A stretch of DNA of 64,000 bases from positions 124,001 to 188,000 of the forward strand of contig CAZIFA010000004.1 in the NCBI GenBank assembly GCA_964539025.1, given 5' to 3'. The notes beneath the pieces are model-generated. The model had not been told where the DNA came from. It saw nothing but the letters and a program-made list of their open reading frames with translations, and did not search any database. This DNA is from Micavibrio_A sp964539025. GTDB taxonomy: Bacteria; Pseudomonadota; Alphaproteobacteria; Micavibrionales; Micavibrionaceae. Of this stretch, positions 24,457 to 32,881 are shown in pieces. The stretch's first letter is position 1; each line of letters begins with the position of its first letter. The position numbers and the translations under genes were made by a program.

Positions 24457-25494
24457 TCATGGTTTTCCGCACCAAAGGATTTGATCTATATCTGAAGCGC
24501 CCGTTGCGAGCATAACCAAACGATCCATGCCGAGCGCGATACCGCCGCTTTCGGGCAGGCCGTGTTCAAGAGCCGCGATGAATTCCTCATCGAGCGGATA
24601 GGTCTCGCCGTAAAGCCGTTGCTTGATTTCCATTTCGATGTGGTAACGCTTGCGTTGTTCGGCGGCGTCGGTGAGTTCGGAGAAAGCGTTGGCAAGCTCT
24701 ATGCCGCAGACATACAGCTCGAACCTCTCCGCAAAGCGCGGATCGTCTTTTTTGGGGCGTGAGAGCGAGGCCATGGCGATCGGGTAATCGCACAGAAAGG
24801 TCGGCTGCATCATGCCCAGATTGGGTTCGATTTTGGCGTCCATGACGCGAAAGAACAGATCGTCCCAGTGATCGTCATCGGCGGCGCGAAGGCCGATCCC
24901 CCGCACCTTCGCACGAAATCCTTCGGTGTTCTCCAGATAATCCGCGATATCGAAACCCGCATATTTCACGAATGCTTGCCGTACCGTCAGCCGCTCAAAC
25001 TCCCCGAACGGATCGCAGCCATATTGTTTATAGATGTAGCGTTTAATCCCAGCGGCGTAAGCAACCTGACGCAGCAGTCCTTCGCAGTCCCTCATGATGT
25101 CGTTGTAATCGGCGTTCGTCCTGTACCATTCGATCATGGTAAATTCCGGGGAATGGCGCTTGCTGTCCTCGGCGTTCCGGAAGACATGACAGATTTGATA
25201 TATCCGCTCCATCCCCGCCACCATCAGCTTTTTCATGGCGAATTCGGGGCTGGTGTGCAGGTATAGGCGGCGGGCTATTTCCCCGTCTACCCCCCGTAAA
25301 TTCGTACCAAAAGCCCTTATATGGGCATCAATAACCGGGCAGGTCTGGAGGATGGGGGTTTCGACTTCGGCAAAGCCCAAATCGTCAAAAAACCGCCTGG
25401 TGGCGCGGATTACAGCCCCCCGGACCTCCAGATAAGGCCTTTGGGCCTTAAAGTTCTCCGGCAGCCACCACATTTGCTTGCATTTCCCTTCCAA
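24457..25494 (-). CDS. epmA: elongation factor P lysine aminoacylase (GenX)
   Basis: 345 residues, a class II LysRS catalytic core without the anticodon domain. Motif 2 is in YQICHVFRNAE and HSPEFTMIEWYR, and motif 3 in GGIALGMDRLVMLATG. It modifies the conserved Lys of EF-P with beta-lysine in E. coli; in alphaproteobacteria the chemistry may use lysine. It runs opposite to rpmE, sharing the 43-bp gap. No epmB (lysine 2,3-aminomutase) is in the window. Confidence 0.94.
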   Translation of the reverse strand: MEGKCKQMWWLPENFKAQRPYLEVRGAVIRATRRFFDDLGFAEVETPILQTCPVIDAHIRAFGTNLRGVDGEIARRLYLHTSPEFAMKKLMVAGMERIYQICHVFRNAEDSKRHSPEFTMIEWYRTNADYNDIMRDCEGLLRQVAYAAGIKRYIYKQYGCDPFGEFERLTVRQAFVKYAGFDIADYLENTEGFRAKVRGIGLRAADDDHWDDLFFRVMDAKIEPNLGMMQPTFLCDYPIAMASLSRPKKDDPRFAERFELYVCGIELANAFSELTDAAEQRKRYHIEMEIKQRLYGETYPLDEEFIAALEHGLPESGGIALGMDRLVMLATGASDIDQILWCGKP

Positions 25495-25537
25495 ATCTCA
25501 TAGAAACAGGACCGAAATTATACAAAGGACGACCGAA

Positions 25538-25813
25538 ATGAAAGCCGATATTCACCCCGATTACCACGAAGTCGTTATCGTTCAGACGGATGGTACCGAA
25601 TACAAAACCCGCTCCTGCATGGGCAAACCGGGCGAAAAGATGCGCCTCGACGTTGATCCCCTGTCCCACCCTGCTTGGCAAGGCGGTACGCAGAAAGTTG
25701 TCGAAAAACAACAGCTTAAAAAATTCGAAAACAAATATGGCGCCTTTCTGTCCGGCAATGCTGGCCGCGAAGATGCAGCCGCCGCTGCCGACACGGACAA
25801 AGGCAAGAAGTAA
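25538..25813 (+). CDS. rpmE: 50S ribosomal protein L31
   Basis: 91 residues. MKADIHPDYHEVV, TDGTEYKTRS and SHPAWQGG match alphaproteobacterial L31 of the zinc-less form (no CxxC). The start at 25538 has AAAGGA upstream; a longer frame from 25478 is not family sequence. The Ala/Asp-rich C-terminal tail (DAAAAADTDKGKK) is longer than usual. Confidence 0.95.
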   Translation: MKADIHPDYHEVVIVQTDGTEYKTRSCMGKPGEKMRLDVDPLSHPAWQGGTQKVVEKQQLKKFENKYGAFLSGNAGREDAAAAADTDKGKK

Positions 25814-25841
25814 GCCTTGTTTTGAGTTTCAGAGAATTAAG

Positions 25842-25868
25842 AAAGGCCGCTGGAATAGCGGCCTTTTT
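25842..25868. terminator. terminator after rpmE, shared with the opposing gene
   Basis: GGCCGC, seven-base loop, GCGGCC, then TTTTT on the plus strand. It lies right at the stop of the minus-strand gene at 25871, so it can act both ways. Confidence 0.88.
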
Positions 25869-25870
25869 GT

Positions 25871-26173
25871 TTATCCAACCCGAAAATATCGAATGGCGCT
25901 TTGGCAGCGCTTAAGTCGTGGGTCGTGCTTTTCGGGGTTTATCAATTGCTTCAGGGCATCGCCCGAGCTTCCCAATGTCTGGGTCAGATAATCGCAGGCT
26001 TGTATAAATTGAGAGGTGGCATATTGACCGTCATCGTCGATGATCTCCACGGCCCGGTGGAATTGGTCGAAATTAACGCCAATCGTAGACCCCATGAGTT
26101 TTACGGTACCCTGCGCCATCGCCGCCGTCATAACGGCGCTCAAAGCACAGGCAATTATTCTTTCACGTTTCAT
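25871..26173 (-). CDS. small exported protein, unknown
   Basis: 100 residues. A signal peptide (IIACALSAVMTAAMAQG) is followed by a helical domain with two Cys (IQACDYLTQTL and KRCQSAIRYF). No family recognised. It forms a pair with the next exported gene upstream; both end near terminators or repeats. Confidence 0.65.
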   Translation of the reverse strand: MKRERIIACALSAVMTAAMAQGTVKLMGSTIGVNFDQFHRAVEIIDDDGQYATSQFIQACDYLTQTLGSSGDALKQLINPEKHDPRLKRCQSAIRYFRVG

Positions 26174-26245
26174 TTTTAATCAGCAAACTCAGAGACAAGG
26201 GCAACACGGTGACGGCGTTTTTGTTGTCTTATCGTTCCAAAAAAT

Positions 26246-26548
26246 TTATCGAATGAGGGTCAGACATCCCGTGCTAATTTTAATGCGGCCTACGCCTATT
26301 ACCTTCATCACAGTTGCTTCTGTGGCTGTGAGCATCTGGCACTCTTTCCTGTGCCTTACTTGTTCTGGATCAACCTGCCTTCCACCCTGAGTACATTTAG
26401 TAATAGGATCATTTTCTCCAAATATTGGGCATAAGATTGGAATATCTGAATTTAAATCGACTGGTACATAGGTTTGCTGCCCGCCTGCGCTTTGTGCAAA
26501 GATCGTGGATGCTGCGATGGCGGTTGCGAGAGGTCTTAAAATGCTCAT
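26246..26548 (-). CDS. small exported protein, unknown
   Basis: 100 residues. A signal peptide (AIAASTIFAQSAGG) is followed by a Cys-containing domain (PILCPIFGEN, TKCTQGG, KECQML, STGCLTL), so four Cys could form two disulfides in the periplasm. AAGGA lies eight bases before the ATG. No family recognised. Confidence 0.62.
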   Translation of the reverse strand: MSILRPLATAIAASTIFAQSAGGQQTYVPVDLNSDIPILCPIFGENDPITKCTQGGRQVDPEQVRHRKECQMLTATEATVMKVIGVGRIKISTGCLTLIR

Positions 26549-26616
26549 GGTACTAATCCTTACTCTTATAATTTCGTGAAAAGATTAGTCCCGGATGGAG
26601 ATTACGTCAAAGCAAA

Positions 26617-29301
26617 TCAAGCGGCTTCGAGCTGGCTTAACGCGGTTGCTAATTTCTCAATCATTCCAAGAGCTTCCACCTTGCGGTTCCTGAATTCATC
26701 GAGGATTTCTGCGGGCGCATTGGCGACGAATTGCTGGTTGTTCAGCTTGTCCTCGGTCTTCTTTATATCGTCCTGAAGCTTGGCGATTTGCTTGTTCAGG
26801 CGCTCCCGCTCCTTGTCCAAATCAATCAGATCGGCGATGGGCAGGATAAAGGTCGCTTCATCGACGATGGCTTTGATCGAACGTGCGGGCGCTTTGGCCA
26901 CTTCGCAAGTCACGGATTCAAGGCGCGCCATTTGTTTCAGGATCGCTTCATAGGTGGTGACGCGCGATTTCGTCGCCGTGTTCGCATCTTGAATCATCAG
27001 TGCTATTTTTGCACCGGCCGGAACGTTCATATCGGAACGGACAGAACGGATGGTGGAAATTGCTTTCTGTAGCCAAGCGATTTCGTTATCGGCTTCTTTT
27101 TTGATCGACGATGCCGCGTAAGTCGGCCATGTGCTGGAGAGCAGCGTGTCGTCTTTGTCGCGTTTTGCGATGTTGGCGTAGAGTTCTTCCGTCACATACG
27201 GCATGAACGGGTTGAGCAGGTGCAGAATTTGATCCAGCACCCAACCTGTCGTGCCGCGTGTTTCGTCTGCGATGTCATTCTGAGCCGCAGGCGAAGAATC
27301 TCGAGATCCTTCGCTATCGCTCAGGATGACATTGGAGAGGATAGGCTTCGTAAATTCCAGATACCAATCACAGAACGTGCCCCATGTGAATTGATAAATT
27401 GCCGCCGACGCTTCGTTGAATTTATAGGCCGCCAGCGCGTCTTCTATTCCCTTGGCGGTTTTGGTCACTTCACCGATAATCCATTGATTGATGACGTTTT
27501 TTACCGATACCGGATCGAAATCTTTTTTAGGCAAAGCGTCGTTCATTTCGCAATAGCGCGAAGCGTTCCAGAGTTTCGTCGTAAAATTGCGATAGCCTTC
27601 GACGCGTTCTTCGGACATGCGAATGTCGCGCCCCTGCGCGGCGGATGCAGACATCGTGAAGCGCAATGCGTCGGCACCAAATTTATCGATGAGCGTCAGC
27701 GGATCGATGATGTTGCCCTTTGATTTGGACATTTTTTGCCCCTTGGCATCGAGGATCAGCGCGTGCAGATAGACTTTTTTGAACGGCACGTCGCCCATGA
27801 AATGAATGCCCATCATCATCATGCGAAGCACCCAGAAGAAGATGATATCGAACCCCGTGACCAGAACATCGCCGGGATAGTATTTATCAAGTTCCGGCGT
27901 TTTTTCCGGCCAGCCGAGAGTCGAGAACGGCCAGAGCGCGGATGAGAACCATGTGTCGAGCACGTCTTCATCGCGGGTGAGTTTTTTATCGCCCGCCTGT
28001 TTTTGCGCTTCTTCTTCGGTTTCGGCGACGTAGATTTTACCGTCCGCATCGAACCAAGCGGGAATTTGGTGGCCCCACCATAATTGGCGCGAAACGCACC
28101 AAGGCTGAAGATTATCGACCCAGTTGAAGGTGATCTGTTCCCAGTTTTTTGGAACAAATTCTGTTTTGCCGGCCTTGATGGCGGCGACCACAGGCTGTGA
28201 CATTTTCTTGGCGTCTACATACCATTGGTCCGTCAGGTACGGTTCGATGACAACGCCGGAGCGATCACCATGCGGGACCGTGTGCGTGATGTTATCGACT
28301 TTGACGAGCAGTTCCTGTTCTTCGAGTTCTTTCAAGATTTTCTTGCGGGCGGCAAAACGTTCCATGCCGACATAGCCTTCGGGCGCGTTTTCATTCAAAT
28401 GCGCATTAATATCAAAAATATTGATTTTGGGCAGGTTGTGACGTTTGCCGACTTCGAAGTCGTTGAAATCGTGCGCAGGCGTGATTTTGACAGCGCCGGA
28501 CCCCTGCTCCGGATCGGCATATTCGTCAGCTACAATCGGGATCAGGCGATTACAAATTGGAACAATAGCCATTTTTCCGATCAGGTCTTTATAACGATCA
28601 TCATCCGGATGAACGGCAATCGCGGTATCGCCCAGCATGGTTTCAGGGCGCGTGGTGGCAATCGTGATCGTGCGGGCTTTGTCACCCTCAATCGCGTATT
28701 GGATGTGCCACATATGGCCTTTGATTTCGCGCTGTTCAACTTCGAGATCGGAAATAGCGGTGTGGAATTTCGGGTCCCAGTTGACGAGGCGTTTATCGCG
28801 ATAGAGCAATCCATCTTTGTAAAGCTGGACGAACACTTTGACGACGGCTTTGGAAAGATTGTCATCCATCGTGAAGGCTTCGCGGCTCCAGTCCGGCGTC
28901 GCACCAAGGCGGCGAAGCTGCGATGTGATCGTACCGCCGGAATATTCTTTCCATTTCCAGACGCGTTCGAGGAATTTCTTGCGGCCCAGATCGCGGCGCT
29001 TGATCCCTTCTTCGTCCAACTGGCGTTCAACGACCATCTGGGTTGCAATTCCGGCGTGGTCCGTGCCCGGCATCCAGAGCGTGTCTTTGCCGTTCATGCG
29101 ATTATAGCGCGTGAGAATATCTTGCAACGTCATGTTGAGCGCGTGTCCCATGTGAAGGCTGCCCGTCACGTTGGGCGGCGGCATCATCACAACCCACGGC
29201 GCTTCGTTCTTTTCCGGGTGCGCGGCGAACGCACCCGATTTTTCCCATTCCTTGTAACGGGCTTGTTCGATATCGGCAGGGTTGAAAGTTTTTTCCAGCA
29301 T
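26617..29301 (-). CDS. valS: valyl-tRNA synthetase with repeat-encoded insertion
   Basis: 894 residues. Class I synthetase: HIGH motif as LHMGHALN (PPPNVTGSLHMGHAL), KMSKS as GQKMSKSKGN, editing domain TTRPETMLGDTA, anticodon domain WYLEFTKPIL ... LHLLNPFMPYVTEELY, and a C-terminal coiled coil. Between KPIL and ADETRGTTGWVLD, residues about 657-677 (VILSDSEGSRDSSPAAQND) are encoded by a family B palindrome (27273-27331), in frame and in a surface linker, so the enzyme is presumably active. popZ lies just upstream. Confidence 0.97.
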   Translation of the reverse strand: MLEKTFNPADIEQARYKEWEKSGAFAAHPEKNEAPWVVMMPPPNVTGSLHMGHALNMTLQDILTRYNRMNGKDTLWMPGTDHAGIATQMVVERQLDEEGIKRRDLGRKKFLERVWKWKEYSGGTITSQLRRLGATPDWSREAFTMDDNLSKAVVKVFVQLYKDGLLYRDKRLVNWDPKFHTAISDLEVEQREIKGHMWHIQYAIEGDKARTITIATTRPETMLGDTAIAVHPDDDRYKDLIGKMAIVPICNRLIPIVADEYADPEQGSGAVKITPAHDFNDFEVGKRHNLPKINIFDINAHLNENAPEGYVGMERFAARKKILKELEEQELLVKVDNITHTVPHGDRSGVVIEPYLTDQWYVDAKKMSQPVVAAIKAGKTEFVPKNWEQITFNWVDNLQPWCVSRQLWWGHQIPAWFDADGKIYVAETEEEAQKQAGDKKLTRDEDVLDTWFSSALWPFSTLGWPEKTPELDKYYPGDVLVTGFDIIFFWVLRMMMMGIHFMGDVPFKKVYLHALILDAKGQKMSKSKGNIIDPLTLIDKFGADALRFTMSASAAQGRDIRMSEERVEGYRNFTTKLWNASRYCEMNDALPKKDFDPVSVKNVINQWIIGEVTKTAKGIEDALAAYKFNEASAAIYQFTWGTFCDWYLEFTKPILSNVILSDSEGSRDSSPAAQNDIADETRGTTGWVLDQILHLLNPFMPYVTEELYANIAKRDKDDTLLSSTWPTYAASSIKKEADNEIAWLQKAISTIRSVRSDMNVPAGAKIALMIQDANTATKSRVTTYEAILKQMARLESVTCEVAKAPARSIKAIVDEATFILPIADLIDLDKERERLNKQIAKLQDDIKKTEDKLNNQQFVANAPAEILDEFRNRKVEALGMIEKLATALSQLEAA
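27273..27331. repeat. palindromic repeat (family B) inside valS
   Basis: TGTCATTCTGAGCCGCAGGC ... AATCTCGAGATCC ... CGCTCAGGATGACA. It is the same family as the intergenic copies at 10265, 10938 and 20248. It reads in frame through valS with no stop. Confidence 0.9.
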
Positions 29302-29328
29302 TACGCCCTCTTAAATTGAGGGAGTAAT

Positions 29329-29823
29329 CTAAACGTCCTGAGCCTGACGGGCAAGCTTTTCCAGCTCTTTTTGGACCATGCGCTCAACCATCGGCGGCAG
29401 ATTGTCGGAGAGCCAGTCCTTGAGCATCGGATGGAGCATTTCGCGCACCAGATCTTCCAGCGTGATATTGCCGTATTCCCGGTGTTTCGTGATCGGCATG
29501 TTCCCTGCCAGTTTCGCCATGCTTGAAATCGTGGCGTTGCGGGCGGATTCGGTCAGGATATCGGACGCTGGGACTTTAGGAATCTCCGGCGGCGGAGATT
29601 CCTGCATATCTATCTCCGGCTCATCCCTGATCGGATTGGTCAGTTCCAACACATCTTCCTTTGGTTTAGGAGGAGGAGGAGGCGGTGGGGGAGGTGGCGG
29701 TGGCGCAGCCACAACAGGAGCCGGTTCCGGCTCCTTTTCGTCATCATCAGAGATGATTTGACGAATGGATGCCAGGATTTCCTCGATTGATGGTTCCTGC
29801 TCTGGTGTTTTATCGGCGGCCAT
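29329..29823 (-). CDS. popZ: PopZ-like pole-organizing protein (DUF2497)
   Basis: 164 residues. The N-terminal helix (EPSIEEILASIRQIISDDD) is the ParB/ClpX-partner binding helix of PopZ. A Pro/Glu/Asp-rich disordered linker with a 12-Pro run follows (residues about 43-54), then the C-terminal helices (LEDLVREMLHPMLKDWLSDN, LPPMVERMVQKELEKL) that drive oligomerisation. The position directly upstream of valS is conserved in alphaproteobacteria. The ATG at 29823 has no strong ribosome-binding site. Confidence 0.9.
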   Translation of the reverse strand: MAADKTPEQEPSIEEILASIRQIISDDDEKEPEPAPVVAAPPPPPPPPPPPPKPKEDVLELTNPIRDEPEIDMQESPPPEIPKVPASDILTESARNATISSMAKLAGNMPITKHREYGNITLEDLVREMLHPMLKDWLSDNLPPMVERMVQKELEKLARQAQDV

Positions 29824-29933
29824 AAAAATTGTTCGAATATTAGGAGTTACAGTAACGACTCAGTTTCCATGATCGGCCTTGGCTTGTCAAAGCCCCTGCC
29901 CGGAGTTTTCCTCATCTATTACAAAAACTTCCT

Positions 29934-30047
29934 TGTCATGCCCGCGAAGGCGGGCATCCGGTATTTAAAAAGTGCGCGGCAAATTGCCGCACTCATCCCA
30001 GATCCCCGCTGTTTTAGCCTTGCTAACGCAAGGCCGCGGGGATGACA
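29934..30047. repeat. composite palindromic repeat (family C)
   Basis: TGTCATGCCCGCGAAGGCGG ... internal hairpin GTGCGCGGCAAATTGCCGCAC ... GCCGCGGGGATGACA. It is the only notable content of the 233-bp popZ to pcm gap. Confidence 0.8.
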
Positions 30048-30056
30048 GAAATTTAT

Positions 30057-30716
30057 TTAGAATACAAACTCATTGCGAGGCTCTTGGCCCGGCAGGTAGG
30101 GCACGGCGGCATCGAAGAGGACGCGCTCGCTCACCGTTCCATGGGTGGATTTTAAAAACAGCATGGCGCGGCCGATTTTGTCATTGCGGCCTTTGACCAC
30201 GGCCACAAGGCGGCCATTGGGCGCAAGTTGCGCAATCAGCGCATCGGGAACGGACGCTACGGTGCCATTGACAAAAATCAGCGTGTAAGGAGCATAAGGC
30301 GCCTCACCGGTTTCAAACGCGCCCTGGTGCGGCAGGATATTGGAATACCCCAGTCTGGCCCATGTGTTTTCTGCCTGTGCGAGCAATTGCGCATCGGGTT
30401 CGAGCGCGACAACGCGGGATGTGAGTTTGGACAAGATAGCGGCGGAATAGCCCGTGGCCGTACCGACATCGAGCACCGTGTCATTCGCGGCGGGCGTCGC
30501 GGCTTGGATTAACCTTGCATGCGTGACAGGTTCCATCAGGCAGCGGGTTTTGGAGACAGGCATGTCTTCATCGCAGTAGGCGATGCCCCTTTTCCCTTCC
30601 GGTACGAATTCTTCACGCGGGACGGTACGGAAAGCCTCTAAAATAGGCTCGCTCACCACACCCATAGTGTGGATCTGGCTATCGACCATATTTATGCGCG
30701 CGGCGGTGAAATTCAT
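30057..30716 (-). CDS. protein-L-isoaspartate O-methyltransferase family protein
   Basis: 219 residues. SAM-binding motif I is DTVLDVGTATGYSAAILSKL, with motif post-I VALEPDA. N-terminal ARINMVDSQIHTMGV and VPREEFVPEGKRGIAYCDED fit the alphaproteobacterial pcm-like group, which usually precedes tolC. No tolC is adjacent here. Whether it repairs isoaspartate is not certain for this subgroup. Confidence 0.88.
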   Translation of the reverse strand: MNFTAARINMVDSQIHTMGVVSEPILEAFRTVPREEFVPEGKRGIAYCDEDMPVSKTRCLMEPVTHARLIQAATPAANDTVLDVGTATGYSAAILSKLTSRVVALEPDAQLLAQAENTWARLGYSNILPHQGAFETGEAPYAPYTLIFVNGTVASVPDALIAQLAPNGRLVAVVKGRNDKIGRAMLFLKSTHGTVSERVLFDAAVPYLPGQEPRNEFVF

Positions 30717-30720
30717 GCTG

Positions 30721-30803
30721 AATATTGGATGATTAGAGGTTGGATGATTGGAAAACTAGAGAGACTTTACATCCAATCATCCAATCATCCAATATCCAAT
30801 TTC
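30721..30803. repeat. TCCAATCA-type inverted repeat
   Basis: ATTGGATGATTAGAGG/TTGGATGATTGG at the left mirrors CCAATCATCCAATCATCC AATATCCAA at the right, a long hairpin. A related word string occurs at 17030-17065. Confidence 0.8.
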
Positions 30804-30848
30804 CATTGACAGAACAGCCCCCTGTCTCTATCACCATAACCCTTGGAT

Positions 30849-30922
30849 GGCGCGATGTCAGAGCGGTTATGTAGAGGACTGCAAATCCTTGTAGGCGGGT
30901 TCGACTCCCGCTCGTGCCTCCA
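30849..30922 (+). tRNA. tRNA-Cys(GCA)
   Basis: 74 nt with encoded CCA. The acceptor GGCGCGA pairs with TCGTGCC, discriminator T, anticodon loop CTGCAAA, T-arm GCGGGTTCGACTCCCGC. Confidence 0.97.
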
Positions 30923-30994
30923 GCCCCCCTTCCCTGTGTGTTTTGCCAGCTAAATAGCATTGACATAAGGCGAAATCTTTCCTAGAAGGGCCGC

Positions 30995-31432
30995 ATGAGT
31001 GCTCAATTTGTAGATGTTTGGACGGACGGAAGCTGGCGGCACAATCGGAGCGTCGGCGGCACTGGCTGGATTATCCGCGCTACAGACGGGAAGATACGCG
31101 AAGGCAGCGCCCGGCTGTCCGATATTCATAGAGATTATCAGCCACACGGATCTGATATAGCCGAACTTGCCGCTGCCAATTACGCAATGCAACGTGTTGA
31201 CAGGCATTCGAAGGTGCGGCTTTACATGGATTGCTCAAATGTTATCGACTGGCTTAACAAACGCGCCATTACAACATCATCCAAAAGAATCCCCCCTCTG
31301 CTTGACCATTTTGAGCACGCGATAGATTTGATTCAGGGCATGACAAGCGTACATATCATCCAGGTGGCCGGCACCAATATCAACCATGGCAAGGCCCATA
31401 CGTTGGCGCGGGCGGCGTGTCATCTGCGCTAG
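30995..31432 (+). CDS. RNase H-like (ribonuclease HI family) protein
   Basis: 145 residues. Acidic residues of the RNase H fold are present: Asp in WTDGSW, Glu in SDIAELAAA and Asp in LYMDCSNVI, followed by a C-terminal VAGTNINHGKAHTLAR in place of the usual HxGxxxNxxAD. It differs from housekeeping RnhA, so substrate is uncertain; RNA:DNA hybrids are likely. It lies between two tRNA genes, with AGAAGGG upstream of the ATG. Confidence 0.82.
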   Translation: MSAQFVDVWTDGSWRHNRSVGGTGWIIRATDGKIREGSARLSDIHRDYQPHGSDIAELAAANYAMQRVDRHSKVRLYMDCSNVIDWLNKRAITTSSKRIPPLLDHFEHAIDLIQGMTSVHIIQVAGTNINHGKAHTLARAACHLR

Positions 31433-31519
31433 GGTTAAAGGCTTGGAATCCTGCCCTTTTGGCCCCTTCGCAACATAGTTGACGCCACCCCCAAAAATCA
31501 TTAGTAATTACCCCCGCGT

Positions 31520-31594
<75 letters not shown>

Positions 31595-31611
31595 TTTTTT
31601 TCAGCCACTTA

Positions 31612-32778
31612 TTATAAGATTTGAGGCGCCTGCGAGAGGGTGATGATCCTTTGACGCATAAAGTGTCTATGCACCATATCATTCAAAAATGCAGGGGATG
31701 CCGCCGCATTCAGCAAGGCGTATCGATTGCCGGCAAATGTTCCCACAGCGCGTTTAAGAAACACCCCAAGGCCCGGAAATTGATTATCGGAAGAGCCATG
31801 ACGACCGCCGCTAAAAATAAATTCTTCTATATGTCCCTTCACCGCCGCAATATCTTCGTAAGGATTGCTCGACATATCTAGGCCAACCACAGCTTTCATA
31901 GCCCCGCTTTTCAGGAATTCGGTTTTCAGTTCACCGGGTTTAAAGCCGCAGTCAAAAACAAACTTTGAAATAGCTTCGACAGGCACGTTCAACTGGTTAT
32001 TGATCGCTTTAAATAACCTTGGTATCGAAGGTTGCGATAAGTCCTGATAGGTAGGATCAGAAACCGCCTTTTGCCACTGCTGCAAATTATCTTCCATCTT
32101 CATATAGCTGTAATTATGTTCGAGCGCGATGCCCAGCGCCATATGCGCAATCCTCATGGAGGAAAGGTCTTTTAGCTCATCACCGTTTGGAAAGCGCTGC
32201 GCAATCGAATCCAGTACAATATAAGTCAGATGTCTGGATTCACTTTTTTTCAAGGCAGATAGAATGCGCAAATCTGAAAATCGTTTGACGAGCGCCGTTC
32301 CTTCGCTTTCATGCTCCTGAATGAATTTCAAGGAGGCATAGGCATCTGCAAACCTTTCGCTAAAGGACTCTCGTTCCATATCTGCCTTTGATTTCCACGC
32401 ACCATTAAAATGTGGCAAACCTGCAGGATGTAGAAGTTGAAGGATGGCATGGCCGATTTCATGATGCGAGGCAATCTCCTTGAAGGCCGAAAGATCACCT
32501 TCATGCCGGATGAGCGGCGCATGGATTGTTGCCAAAAAATCTATTTTTTCAGGAATGTTGACAATACAGATGTGATTTTCACCGTGCGGGAACCACATAG
32601 TGCAAACCCGGTCTTGGGTTTCGGCGACAAGCCGTTCTATGGCGTCATGTATTGTCGGGTTGGTCGATCTTACTTGCTGCAGGAAATTCTCTGTCCTTTC
32701 ATCGTCACCGATAAAGCAGACGCGCCCCTCCAGCTCGGGGAAGTCATGAAAGAAGTGATCGTAAAGATTGTCAGGCAT
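31612..32778 (-). CDS. putative zinc metallopeptidase, unknown family
   Basis: 388 residues, cytoplasmic (no signal peptide). ASHHEIGHAILQLLH contains an HExxH core, with ERESFSERFADAYASLKF about 30 residues later providing a possible third Glu ligand, as in gluzincins. The rest is helical with no recognised domain. The gene is monocistronic, converging on tRNA-Asn, with a promoter of its own at 32809-32836 divergent from the sulfurtransferase gene. Catalysis is inferred only from the motif. Confidence 0.6.
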   Translation of the reverse strand: MPDNLYDHFFHDFPELEGRVCFIGDDERTENFLQQVRSTNPTIHDAIERLVAETQDRVCTMWFPHGENHICIVNIPEKIDFLATIHAPLIRHEGDLSAFKEIASHHEIGHAILQLLHPAGLPHFNGAWKSKADMERESFSERFADAYASLKFIQEHESEGTALVKRFSDLRILSALKKSESRHLTYIVLDSIAQRFPNGDELKDLSSMRIAHMALGIALEHNYSYMKMEDNLQQWQKAVSDPTYQDLSQPSIPRLFKAINNQLNVPVEAISKFVFDCGFKPGELKTEFLKSGAMKAVVGLDMSSNPYEDIAAVKGHIEEFIFSGGRHGSSDNQFPGLGVFLKRAVGTFAGNRYALLNAAASPAFLNDMVHRHFMRQRIITLSQAPQIL

Positions 32779-32808
32779 TGTACTTAATGGTCCTACTTAA
32801 GTGGCGGC

Positions 32809-32836
32809 AGATTAGCGCTTTTTGACCTTATGTCAA
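32809..32836 (-). promoter_or_regulatory. sigma-70-like promoter for the putative metallopeptidase
   Basis: Minus strand TTGACA, 16 bp, TAATCT, about 30 bp before the ATG at 32778. Confidence 0.6.
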
Positions 32837-32881
32837 TCATCAAGACCTTGCCTTGCCATAGAATCCGTTCATGTTAGTGGG

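Noticed and set aside
24346..24475. N-terminal extension of the RlpA-like lipoprotein
   Set aside because: It translates a palindromic repeat (HPVIPSVAEG, FARNDN) and overlaps epmA; the lipobox signal starts at 24346.
28225..29319. 364-codon plus-strand frame opposite valS
   Set aside because: It is an antisense shadow of a certain valS gene, with no family sequence.
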